Source: Erysipelotrichaceae bacterium
Lineage (GTDB): Bacteria > Bacillota_I > Bacilli_A > RFN20 > CAG-826
DNA length: 64,000 nucleotides
Assembly: GCA_015058945.1 (NCBI GenBank)
Contig: SVBF01000001.1
Location: forward strand, 1 to 64,000
Direction: 5' to 3'
The translations under genes and the position numbers were made by a program. The notes under the pieces were generated by a model. It saw only the letters and a program-made list of their open reading frames with translations, had not been told where the DNA came from and did no database searches. Below, piece after piece: positions 34,534 through 41,762 of this stretch. Position 1 is the first letter of the stretch. The number at the start of each line of letters is the position of its first letter.

Positions 34534-34788
34534 TTACTCAAGCGGTTTGATCTTTCCGATCTTGCCGGTTTCCCACATTTCAGCAAGCTCTGAACGATGG
34601 ATCTCCATCCACTCCCGCACTAGTCGCAACGCACGATTGGGGAGCTCCCCTTCGAGGATGTCCCCATTTTCGATGATAAGCGTCGCGTTATGCTCTCCAT
34701 ACGATGCATGGATGTGGGGCGGATTGTGCTCGCGGGGCTTGTGATACATGTAGATGACGATTCCGTAGAATGCGGCTAACAGTGGCAT
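34534..34788 (-). CDS. DUF4160 protein
   Basis: An 84-residue protein with the DUF4160 signature HNPPHIHASYGEHNATLIIENG and GELPNRALRLVREWMEIHRSEL. The start ATG 34788 follows AGGAGG with 8-nt spacing. First gene of the two-gene DUF4160/DUF2442 unit. Its role is not established in the family. Confidence 0.85.
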   Translation of the reverse strand: MPLLAAFYGIVIYMYHKPREHNPPHIHASYGEHNATLIIENGDILEGELPNRALRLVREWMEIHRSELAEMWETGKIGKIKPLE

Positions 34789-34881
34789 TGGTCTATCCTC
34801 CTGACATAATAAATATATCACGGAAGCGTGATAAATTCAATGCTATTGCCTTGTGTATATCTGCAAAACGTATGCAACGGA

Positions 34882-34925
34882 CCACCATTGCGAACAAATC
34901 CCAAGTCATAAGCGGCTTGGGATTT
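34882..34925 (+). repeat. Decayed tmRNA 3'-end/terminator relic
   Basis: CCACCAT is followed, after 10 nt, by a hairpin AAATCCCAAGTC/GGCTTGGGATTT that closely matches the terminators of the tmRNA and of the tmRNA fragment (CCACCAT, 11 nt, TCCCAAGTC there). There is no tmRNA body. The CCA ends 970 bp after the end of the second 70-bp element. It looks like a third, degraded junction. Confidence 0.6.
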
Positions 34926-35394
34926 CCCAGCAGATTAAATTAGCCTATTTCAAAATCGGCAAAAGAGTCATTTTTGAAAGCAAACATAGTGTTGCTTGAA
35001 TCTTTGCTCGGCTTTCCCAAAGTGGGTTTATCCATTTATGGATTTGCTTTTGTTCATAAACCGGCACATTGATTAAGCTCTTGGGATTAAGCCTGCCCTT
35101 GGGATTATTGGTCAAACACCAATAAGCACATATCTTATCGGTTACCAACAAAAATGTTGTCAACAAAAATGTTGGGAACATTAAAACCAGTGAAAGGGAA
35201 CACAAAAAGCAAAAAATATGACGGACGCATTGAGATCTTAATAACCCCGGGTCGTTTGATTATCAGCGTTTTTTTCTTTTCACCGGAACGGGTTTGAACC
35301 ACCCTATCTTATTGCGACCACTGAGTATGCTCGAAAACATCCTGCCGAGACCTTCCTTTATCGCTCTCAGGGGTTCGGGTGTGTCTCTTCCGCA
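34926..35394. other. AT-rich remnant region
   Basis: No convincing gene. A minus-strand frame at 34945-35205 lacks an RBS. The stretch contains a tandem palindrome (separate entry) and, at its end, in-frame codons leading into the WYL fragment. It is probably decayed mobile-element DNA. Confidence 0.5.
35145..35173. repeat. Tandem palindrome CAACAAAAATGTTG x2
   Basis: Two identical 14-bp imperfect palindromes separated by one base. The arrangement resembles a double operator, but no gene start is close on either strand, so it may be a relic. Confidence 0.6.
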
Positions 35395-35598
35395 GGCTTT
35401 ACTCATTGGCAGACCATCGAGCAGATCGACGAGAACACGATCAAAGTTTCGCTAGATATGCAAAACGAAGGCGCGATCGTGAGTTTTGCCCTAGGCTGCG
35501 GACTCGATTTGTATATTCTGTCCCCGGATTGGCTCAAAGAACGTGTGCGTGACGTGGCTAAGGAACCAGCCGCGCGGTACGACACCGAAGCGAATTAA
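35395..35598 (+). pseudogene. C-terminal fragment of a WYL-domain transcriptional regulator
   Basis: Sixty-seven codons to a TAA encode THWQTIEQIDENTIKVSLDM, then FALGCGLDLYILSPDWLKERV, the C-terminal part of WYL-domain regulators (the strand before the final helix, and the L(S/E)P-W-L motif). The HTH and most of the WYL core are missing and no start is visible, so this is a broken gene. Confidence 0.7.
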
Positions 35599-35682
35599 CT
35601 CATCAATTGGAAGAACAATCCAGCCTTGTTTTACTGGATTACATAAGACCAAATACCAAGACTGTTTTCCGTGCACATTCAT

Positions 35683-35708
35683 TTACAAAAAGATTACATT
35701 GTCTTACA
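35683..35708 (+). promoter_or_regulatory. Three phased TTACA repeats upstream of the RelB-type gene
   Basis: TTACA occurs at 35683, 35694 and 35704, that is, about one helical turn apart, 26-51 bp before the antitoxin start. They could be binding sites for the antitoxin (autoregulation); this is inference. Confidence 0.35.
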
Positions 35709-35733
35709 AATGAAATACGGAAGGTGAAGGAAA

Positions 35734-36033
35734 ATGGCTATTGTTCAATTTAGAGTCGAAGACGAATTAAAAAAGGAGGCCGCTTTTGTGTTCGAGAGAT
35801 TAGGCTTGGATTTGTCTTCTGCGATGAGGCTCTTTTTGAGGCGGTCCGTCGATTGTAAAGGCATACCTTTTCCAATGACGCTATCGGAAAACGCATACCA
35901 AGCTACCGAAGCCGCTAACATTATGAGGGAATCCCAAGACATTTCGGCCAAAAACGGCAATTCCGAAATGACTCTTGAGGAAATAAATAAGGAAATCGCT
36001 CTCGCCCGAGCCAAGAGGAGAAAAAGAGAGTGA
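35734..36033 (+). CDS. RelB/DinJ-family antitoxin, apparently orphan
   Basis: A 99-residue protein. The N-terminal IVQFRVEDELKKEAAFVFERLGLDLSSAMRLFLRR is the ribbon-helix-helix DNA-binding domain of RelB/DinJ. The tail is Lys/Arg-rich where the toxin-binding segment should be. GGTGAAGG serves as RBS. No RelE/YafQ toxin follows: the next frame (GTG overlapping the stop) has no toxin motif and is crossed by an antisense gene and terminator. It may be a remnant of a toxin-antitoxin pair. Confidence 0.82.
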   Translation: MAIVQFRVEDELKKEAAFVFERLGLDLSSAMRLFLRRSVDCKGIPFPMTLSENAYQATEAANIMRESQDISAKNGNSEMTLEEINKEIALARAKRRKRE

Positions 36034-36061
36034 CTTTTTATGCCACCATTGATGCCGGCAT

Positions 36062-36085
36062 AAAAAAAGCCGCGCAATCGGCGGC
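36062..36085 (-). terminator. Terminator of the 38-residue acidic gene
   Basis: On the minus strand GCCGC-CGATTGC-GCGGC is followed by seven T residues. It lies 38 nt past the stop of the small minus-strand gene and marks that gene as real. Confidence 0.75.
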
Positions 36086-36122
36086 CATGGATATCTGTGT
36101 TTCTCGCGGTATCGCTCGGACT

Positions 36123-36239
36123 TTAGTCTTCGTAATACTCGTGGTCCTCGGGGTAACCGAGTTCCTCATCGAGGCTCTCGTCAGAGAAGATCGCTTCAAT
36201 GCTGCTGAGCTCGTTGCTATACCTTTCTTCGTTTTCCAT
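36123..36239 (-). CDS. Small acidic protein, 38 residues
   Basis: MENEERYSNELSSIEAIFSD, then ESLDEELGYPEDHEYYED: nearly half the residues are Asp/Glu. RBS AGGAGG with 8-nt spacing precedes ATG, and a terminator follows. No family recognised. Acidic proteins of this size include DNA mimics and anti-restriction factors, but also ordinary hypothetical proteins. It lies antisense to the frame that follows the orphan RelB. Confidence 0.55.
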   Translation of the reverse strand: MENEERYSNELSSIEAIFSDESLDEELGYPEDHEYYED

Positions 36240-36576
36240 TGTTCTTGCCTCCTGTATCGGTGACTTTTTCGCCAAGCTCTTTCGCTTGGTTCACATGAAT
36301 ATAGGCCTTTTAAAAAACTAAGTAAGAGGGAATGCATCATTTGAAACCGCTTTCTTGAAAAATGCCGAAAAATTCCGATGAACACTGAATTTTCAGTTTC
36401 GTTAAATCTTAGAAAAGTACAAATATAAGAAAACGAATTCTTTCGATGGAATCCATAGAAAACAAAGGTGAAAAACGGGAAGCCCTTACAATGATGTGAA
36501 TTGGATAAAACCGCCCGATTTCGTTATTTTCAATTGGACGGCGCGGGAAAGCGGTGGGGGCGATATAATTATGCCG
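36240..36576. other. Intergenic stretch at the right edge of the accessory region
   Basis: It holds the promoter side of the small acidic gene and, at 36564-36569, a TATAAT box for the next plus-strand gene. Composition is AT-rich up to about 36490. I see no gene or repeat. Confidence 0.5.
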
Positions 36577-37014
36577 ATGGCAAAACCGACCAAAGCGGAA
36601 GTAAAACGCGTTTTAGGCGCCTTGAAGCGCAGCAAAAAGAAATTCGTGAGTCTCGAGGCTCTTTCGCGCCTTGTCGGACTTTACCCCGATGTCCTTGGGG
36701 ATACTCTTGCATATTTCGAACCCATGATCCGCATGGATCCCTCCATCAATACCCGCGACCTCGTCCCGGCGATGCAGGAATACCTCGCCGAGCCCCTTAA
36801 GCCCGTCGTGGCGAATAAGCCCAAGCGCGTCACCGTCTCCAAAAAGGAGCTCTCGCAATATAGCTCCATCGCGGACTTCGTCTTCAAAAAGATGACCAAC
36901 GTCGGTGGGCTCGTCGACACCTCGGCCGTCCTCTCCGACGAAGACCTCCACTTGTTGGAGCGTCTGGTCCAACTCGAAGTCGCCCGGCGGAAAAAGGGCG
37001 GAAAAAGGAAATAA
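36577..37014 (+). CDS. Conserved-looking basic protein of unknown function
   Basis: A 145-residue protein, basic at both ends (MAKPTKAEVKRVLGALKRSKKK and RRKKGGKRK), with a central winged-helix-like helical part (FVSLEALSRLVGLYPDVLGD). No family recognised. ATG 36577 is preferred because TATAAT lies 7 nt upstream and there is no RBS, matching other leaderless genes here; an ATG 6 nt earlier would be too close to the promoter. Confidence 0.65.
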   Translation: MAKPTKAEVKRVLGALKRSKKKFVSLEALSRLVGLYPDVLGDTLAYFEPMIRMDPSINTRDLVPAMQEYLAEPLKPVVANKPKRVTVSKKELSQYSSIADFVFKKMTNVGGLVDTSAVLSDEDLHLLERLVQLEVARRKKGGKRK

Positions 37015-37129
37015 TTCCCGGGCGACCGGGATTTTCTTTTATTTAAGCGCACGCCTTAGGCGCGAAAATCATTGAGCGCGTAAATTCAAATCACTATACT
37101 AACTTCGTTAAAGGAGATTTTTAGCTACA

Positions 37130-40100
37130 ATGGCAGAAATCAAAAAATCATTTAAGTCGGTCGACGGCAACACCGCGGCCGCAATGGGTAGCTACCACTT
37201 CACCGAAGTGGCGGCCATTTACCCGATCACGCCGTCGTCCCCGATGGCGGAGAACGTCGATATCTTCGCCTCCAAAGGCCAGAAGAACTTCTTCGGCGCT
37301 CCGGTGAAGCTCGTGGAAATGCAATCCGAAGCCGGTGCCTCCGGCGCGGTCCACGGCGCCCTCCAAGGCGGTTCGCTCGCGACCACCTACACCGCTTCTC
37401 AGGGCTTATTGCTCATGATCCCGAACATCTATAAGTGGTGCGGCGAGTTGCTCCCGGCGGTCCTCCATGTCTCCGCCCGTTCCCTCGCGACCCGCGCCCT
37501 TTCCATCTTCGGCGACCATCAAGACATCTATGCCATCCGTCAGACCGGCATCACGATGATCTGCTCCAACTCGGTCCAAGAGATCGCCGACCTTACCCCG
37601 GTCGCCCACCTCGTCGCGATCGAGTCCTCCGTCCCCGTCTGCCATTTCTTCGACGGTTTCCGTACCTCCCACGAGGTCCAGAACGTCGAATTCGTCGATG
37701 AGAACGAATGGAAGAAGCTCCTCCCGATGGACAAAGTCGAAGAGTTCCGTGCCCGCGCTCTCAACCCGCACACCCACGCCGTGACCCGCGGCGGTGCCGA
37801 GAACGACGACATCTATTTCCAGGGCCGCGAAGCGCAGAACGTCAAAGTCGACGACGTCTACGCCGCCGCCGAAAAGTATTTCGCCGAAGCCACCAGGCTC
37901 ACCGGCCGTGAATACGCCCCCTTCGTCTACGTCGGCGCCCCCGACGCGACCAAGGTCATCATCGCCATGGGCTCGGTCACCGAGACCGCCGGCGAAGTCG
38001 TCGAAGAACTCAATAAGCGTGGCGAGAAGGTCGGCTTGGTCAAAGTCCACCTCTATCGTCCGTTCTCCGCCAAGCGCCTCGTGAAGGTCATCCCTTCCTC
38101 CGTCAAGAAGATCGCCGTCCTCGACCGCACCAAAGAACTCGGTGCCCAAGGCGAGCCGCTCTATCAGGACGTCCTCGTCGCCCTCGCCTCCGAAGGCAGG
38201 GGAGACATCAAGGTCCTCGGCGGACGTTATGGCCTTTCCTCCAAGGACACCCAGCCCAAGGACGTCAAGGCGGTCTACGACTTCCTCGACGCCGCGAAGA
38301 ACTGGAATGGCTTCACCGTCGGCATCAAGGATGACGTGACCCATCTCTCCATCCCCGTCGACGACAAGTTCACCGTCCCCAGCAACTACACCTCCTGCCT
38401 CTTCTATGGCTTAGGCTCCGACGGCACCGTCTCCGCGAACAAGAACTCCATCAAGATCATCGGCGACGCGACCGGACAATATGCCCAGGCCTACTTCCAG
38501 TACGACTCTCGCAAGGCCGGCGGCACGACCCGTAGCCACCTCCGCTTCGGCAAAGAGCCGATTCACAGCGAGTACTACGTCAAGAACGCCGACTTCATCT
38601 CCTGCTCGCTCGACACCTATATCTTCAAGTTCGACATCATCGCCAACCTCAAGGAAGGCGGAACCTTCTTGCTCAACACCTCCATGGACGATGAGACCCT
38701 CATCAAGTCCATGCCGAACCGCATGAAGCACCTCCTCGCCGAAAAGAAGGCGAAGTTCTACGTCATCGACGCGAACAAGCTCGCCCTCGAAGCCGGCATG
38801 GGCCGTCACACCAACACCACCATGCAGGCCGCCTTCTTCTACCTCAACCCCTCCATCATGCCCTATGCCGATGCCGAGAAGTGGATGAAGAAGTACGTCC
38901 TCAAGACCTTTGAGAAGAAGGGCATGGACGTCGTCGAGAAGAACTATGCCGCCATCGACAAAGGCGCCCAGGGCCTCCGCGAGGTCCCCGTCGATCCGAA
39001 GTGGGTCGAACTCTCCGTCAACAAGGTCATCTCCGCCGATAGCGGCGACACCTATTACGACGAGTACGTCGAAGTCATCGACCGCCTCGACGGCGACGAA
39101 CTCCCGACCAGCGCCTTCACCAAGCACGAGTTGCTCGACGGCACGATGAACGAGAACATCACCTTCCGTCAGAAGCGCGCCATCGCCGACCGCGTCCCCG
39201 TCTGGAACCCGGTAAGCTGCATCCAGTGCAACCAGTGCGCCCTCGTCTGCCCCCACGCGACCATCCGTCCGTATCTCCTTAACGCCGAGGAGGTCGAAAA
39301 GGCCCCCGCGATCGTCAAGGGTGCGCTCAAACCCGCGATGGGCACCGCCGACAAGACCCTCCAATTCCGCATCCAGGTCAGCTCCGACAACTGCGTCGGT
39401 TGCGGACTCTGCGTCGCCGAATGTATGGGCAACAAGACCGCCATCAAGCTCGGCAAGGAACCCGCGCTGAAGATGGTCGACGCGCATACCCAGCGCGAAC
39501 AGCAAGTCGGCGCCGACTATTGCTACGCCAACGTCTCCGAGAAGAAGGGACAATTCCCCGCTGCCTTGGAAGCCGGCGTCAAGGGCATCGGCTTCAAGAA
39601 GCCGTACATGGAAGTCTCCGGCGCCTGCGCCGGCTGCGGCGAAGCCCCGTACTATCGCCTCGTGAGCCAGCTCTTCGGTCAGGATATGCTCGTCGCTAAC
39701 GCCACCGGCTGCTCCTCCATTTACTGCGGCTCCACCCCGCTCACCCCGTTTGTCAACGAAAACGGCAAGAACGGTCCGGCCTGGGCCAACTCCCTCTTTG
39801 AGGACAACGCCGAATACGGCTTCGGCATGAGGATCGCGACCGACCAGAAGCTCGCCCTCATCACCTCCTTGCTCCTCGCGAACAAAGAAAGCGTCGAACC
39901 CGAACTCAAGGAAGTCATCGAGAAGTATCTTGCCAACATCAAGAACCGCGACCTCTGCAAGCAGATCGTCCCCGAACTCGTCCGCTTGGTCAAAGCGTCC
40001 AAGAACGAGGAAGTCAAAGGCATCCTCGACTACGAACGCGACCTCGTCGATAAGTCCGTGTGGATCGTCGGCGGCGACGGCTGGAGCTACGATATCGGTT

Positions 40101-40699
40101 ACGGCGGCGTCGATCACGTCCTCGCCAACGAAGCCGACGTCAATATCCTCGTCCTCGACACCGAGGTCTACTCCAACACCGGTGGCCAGGCCTCCAAGTC
40201 CTCTCAGACCGGCTCCATCAACAAGTTCACCGCTTCCGGTAAGAAAGAGGCCAAGAAGAACCTCGCCCTCATGGCGATGGCCTATGGCCATGTCTACGTC
40301 GCCCAGATTGCCTTAGGCGCCAACCCCGCCGCGGCCATCAAGGCGATCAAGGAAGCCGAATCCTATAACGGACCCTCGCTCATCATCTGCTACTGCCCCT
40401 GCGCCGAACAGCACATCAAGGGCGGCCTCGTCAACTCCATCAAGGAAGAGAAAGAAGCGGTGGAATGCGGCTACTTCCGCACCTTCCGTTACGATCCTCG
40501 CCTCGCGGAGGAAGGCAAGAACCCCTTACAGATCGACTGCGCCGAACCCGATTGGTCCAAGTTCCGCGACTTCATCATGCAGGAGACTCGCTTCTCCATG
40601 CTCCCGATCGTCAATCCCGAGCACGCCGAAGAGCTCCTCAACAAGTGCGAAGCTTACGCCAAGAAGCGTTGGGAAGCGATCAAGCGCTTCGGCGACTAA
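37130..40699 (+). CDS. nifJ: Pyruvate:ferredoxin (flavodoxin) oxidoreductase
   Basis: A 1189-residue homodimeric-type enzyme that turns pyruvate plus CoA into acetyl-CoA, CO2 and reduced ferredoxin. Order: N-terminal pyrimidine-binding domain (ITPSSPMAE near 30), CoA/linker domains, two 4Fe-4S motifs (CIQCNQCALVCP near 700 and CVGCGLCVAECMG near 755), CAGCGEAPY near 825, and a TPP-binding domain with GDGWSYDIGYGGVDH near 980. RBS AAAGGAG. Length is normal. It marks an anaerobic, oxygen-sensitive energy metabolism. Confidence 0.97.
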   Translation: MAEIKKSFKSVDGNTAAAMGSYHFTEVAAIYPITPSSPMAENVDIFASKGQKNFFGAPVKLVEMQSEAGASGAVHGALQGGSLATTYTASQGLLLMIPNIYKWCGELLPAVLHVSARSLATRALSIFGDHQDIYAIRQTGITMICSNSVQEIADLTPVAHLVAIESSVPVCHFFDGFRTSHEVQNVEFVDENEWKKLLPMDKVEEFRARALNPHTHAVTRGGAENDDIYFQGREAQNVKVDDVYAAAEKYFAEATRLTGREYAPFVYVGAPDATKVIIAMGSVTETAGEVVEELNKRGEKVGLVKVHLYRPFSAKRLVKVIPSSVKKIAVLDRTKELGAQGEPLYQDVLVALASEGRGDIKVLGGRYGLSSKDTQPKDVKAVYDFLDAAKNWNGFTVGIKDDVTHLSIPVDDKFTVPSNYTSCLFYGLGSDGTVSANKNSIKIIGDATGQYAQAYFQYDSRKAGGTTRSHLRFGKEPIHSEYYVKNADFISCSLDTYIFKFDIIANLKEGGTFLLNTSMDDETLIKSMPNRMKHLLAEKKAKFYVIDANKLALEAGMGRHTNTTMQAAFFYLNPSIMPYADAEKWMKKYVLKTFEKKGMDVVEKNYAAIDKGAQGLREVPVDPKWVELSVNKVISADSGDTYYDEYVEVIDRLDGDELPTSAFTKHELLDGTMNENITFRQKRAIADRVPVWNPVSCIQCNQCALVCPHATIRPYLLNAEEVEKAPAIVKGALKPAMGTADKTLQFRIQVSSDNCVGCGLCVAECMGNKTAIKLGKEPALKMVDAHTQREQQVGADYCYANVSEKKGQFPAALEAGVKGIGFKKPYMEVSGACAGCGEAPYYRLVSQLFGQDMLVANATGCSSIYCGSTPLTPFVNENGKNGPAWANSLFEDNAEYGFGMRIATDQKLALITSLLLANKESVEPELKEVIEKYLANIKNRDLCKQIVPELVRLVKASKNEEVKGILDYERDLVDKSVWIVGGDGWSYDIGYGGVDHVLANEADVNILVLDTEVYSNTGGQASKSSQTGSINKFTASGKKEAKKNLALMAMAYGHVYVAQIALGANPAAAIKAIKEAESYNGPSLIICYCPCAEQHIKGGLVNSIKEEKEAVECGYFRTFRYDPRLAEEGKNPLQIDCAEPDWSKFRDFIMQETRFSMLPIVNPEHAEELLNKCEAYAKKRWEAIKRFGD

Positions 40700-40722
40700 T
40701 CGCCTAAAGCCAAAAGGTCATA

Positions 40723-40750
40723 GCCACCGGTTCGCCGGTGGCTTTTCCTT
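40723..40750 (+). terminator. nifJ terminator
   Basis: GCCACCGG-TTCG-CCGGTGGC, a perfect 8-bp stem with a stable tetraloop, followed by TTTTCCTTT. Confidence 0.92.
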
Positions 40751-40784
40751 TGCTTTGCGCATACGCGTAATCCATAATTAATCC

Positions 40785-41672
40785 ATGCCCGCGATCAAGA
40801 TCAATTTCGTCCCGGAAGAGATCGGTCCCTTCCACCAGCATCACGCGAATAAGACGTCGATGAAGCATGGTTTTTATTATGAGATGCTGACGGAGTTGCC
40901 TTTCGCGAAGGATAAGCGTCACATCCGCGTCTGGCTGCCGGATTCCTATGATTTCTATGGCGAGGGCCATCACCCGGTCCTCTATATGTCGGATGGGCAA
41001 AACCTGGTCGACAAATACCTGACCCGTTATGGGGATTGGCATTTGGACCGCGTCATCGCGACGTTAAGGAAAGAAGGCTATCCCGAGCCGATTTTGGTCG
41101 GTATCGATTGCCCTAAGGATTCGCAGCAACGTTCCAATGAATTAAATCCCCCTTATCCCGTCTTGCGCCGCGTGCGGAAGAAAGAAGGGGCGCCGAAGCG
41201 TCCGATCGGCGACCAATTCATCGCCTATATCGTCGAGAAGCTGAAACCGTTGATCGATGAGACCTTCCATACCGACCCAAGGAAGGAGTGCACCGGCATC
41301 GGTGGATCCTCCATGGGCGGCATCATGTCGTTTTATGCCTGGTTATGCTATCCGAAGACTTTCGGTTATTCGCATTGCTTCTCCCCGCCGTTCTTCTTTT
41401 ATAACCATCGTCAGCTGCGTCGCATCCTTAAGACCTACGATCCCCGTCCCGAAACCCATGGACGCATCTTCCTTTACGTCGGCGGCAAGGACTTTGAGAA
41501 GACCTTCACCAAAGGTGTGTTCTGGATGCATAAGGAACTCGAGAAGTTCGGCTATGGCAGTGGTACGATGGGGTTTGCCTATGAGGAAAAGGCCATCCAT
41601 CACGAGGAGTGGTGGTATCGATATTCGTTCCCTGCTTTGCGTTTTTGGCTCAGCGAGCTGCCTAAAGAATAA
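40785..41672 (+). CDS. Alpha/beta-hydrolase esterase (esterase D/feruloyl-esterase-like)
   Basis: A 295-residue hydrolase of the putative-esterase family: GIGGSSMGGIMSFY near residue 170 contains the nucleophile Ser (GxSxG), preceded by HPVLYMSDGQNL (oxyanion region), and HHEEWWYRYSFPAL near the end may hold the catalytic His. No signal peptide, so cytosolic. Such enzymes remove acyl groups from sugars. CATAAT lies 6 nt before ATG with no RBS: probably leaderless. Confidence 0.8.
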   Translation: MPAIKINFVPEEIGPFHQHHANKTSMKHGFYYEMLTELPFAKDKRHIRVWLPDSYDFYGEGHHPVLYMSDGQNLVDKYLTRYGDWHLDRVIATLRKEGYPEPILVGIDCPKDSQQRSNELNPPYPVLRRVRKKEGAPKRPIGDQFIAYIVEKLKPLIDETFHTDPRKECTGIGGSSMGGIMSFYAWLCYPKTFGYSHCFSPPFFFYNHRQLRRILKTYDPRPETHGRIFLYVGGKDFEKTFTKGVFWMHKELEKFGYGSGTMGFAYEEKAIHHEEWWYRYSFPALRFWLSELPKE

Positions 41673-41762
41673 AACTACGAATAATAAACCGGAATCCCAG
41701 TGACAATTGTCTCGGTGTTTTTTTGTCGCGTGTGATAATGGTAGGCAATGTGAGGTGACCCT

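Noticed and set aside
34945-35205. An 86-codon minus-strand frame
   Set aside because: No RBS, no recognisable domain, and low-complexity AT-rich DNA with palindromes; more likely remnant sequence.
36030-36263. A 77-codon frame overlapping the RelB stop, first considered as the missing toxin
   Set aside because: It has no RelE/YafQ motif, contains the terminator stem of the minus-strand gene, and is covered by the better supported 38-residue gene.
37406-40291. Long antisense frames over nifJ (also over gap, pgk, gdpP and the metallophosphoesterase)
   Set aside because: They are by-products of high GC at third codon positions in real genes: repetitive Gly/Val/Asp/Glu composition and no start signals.
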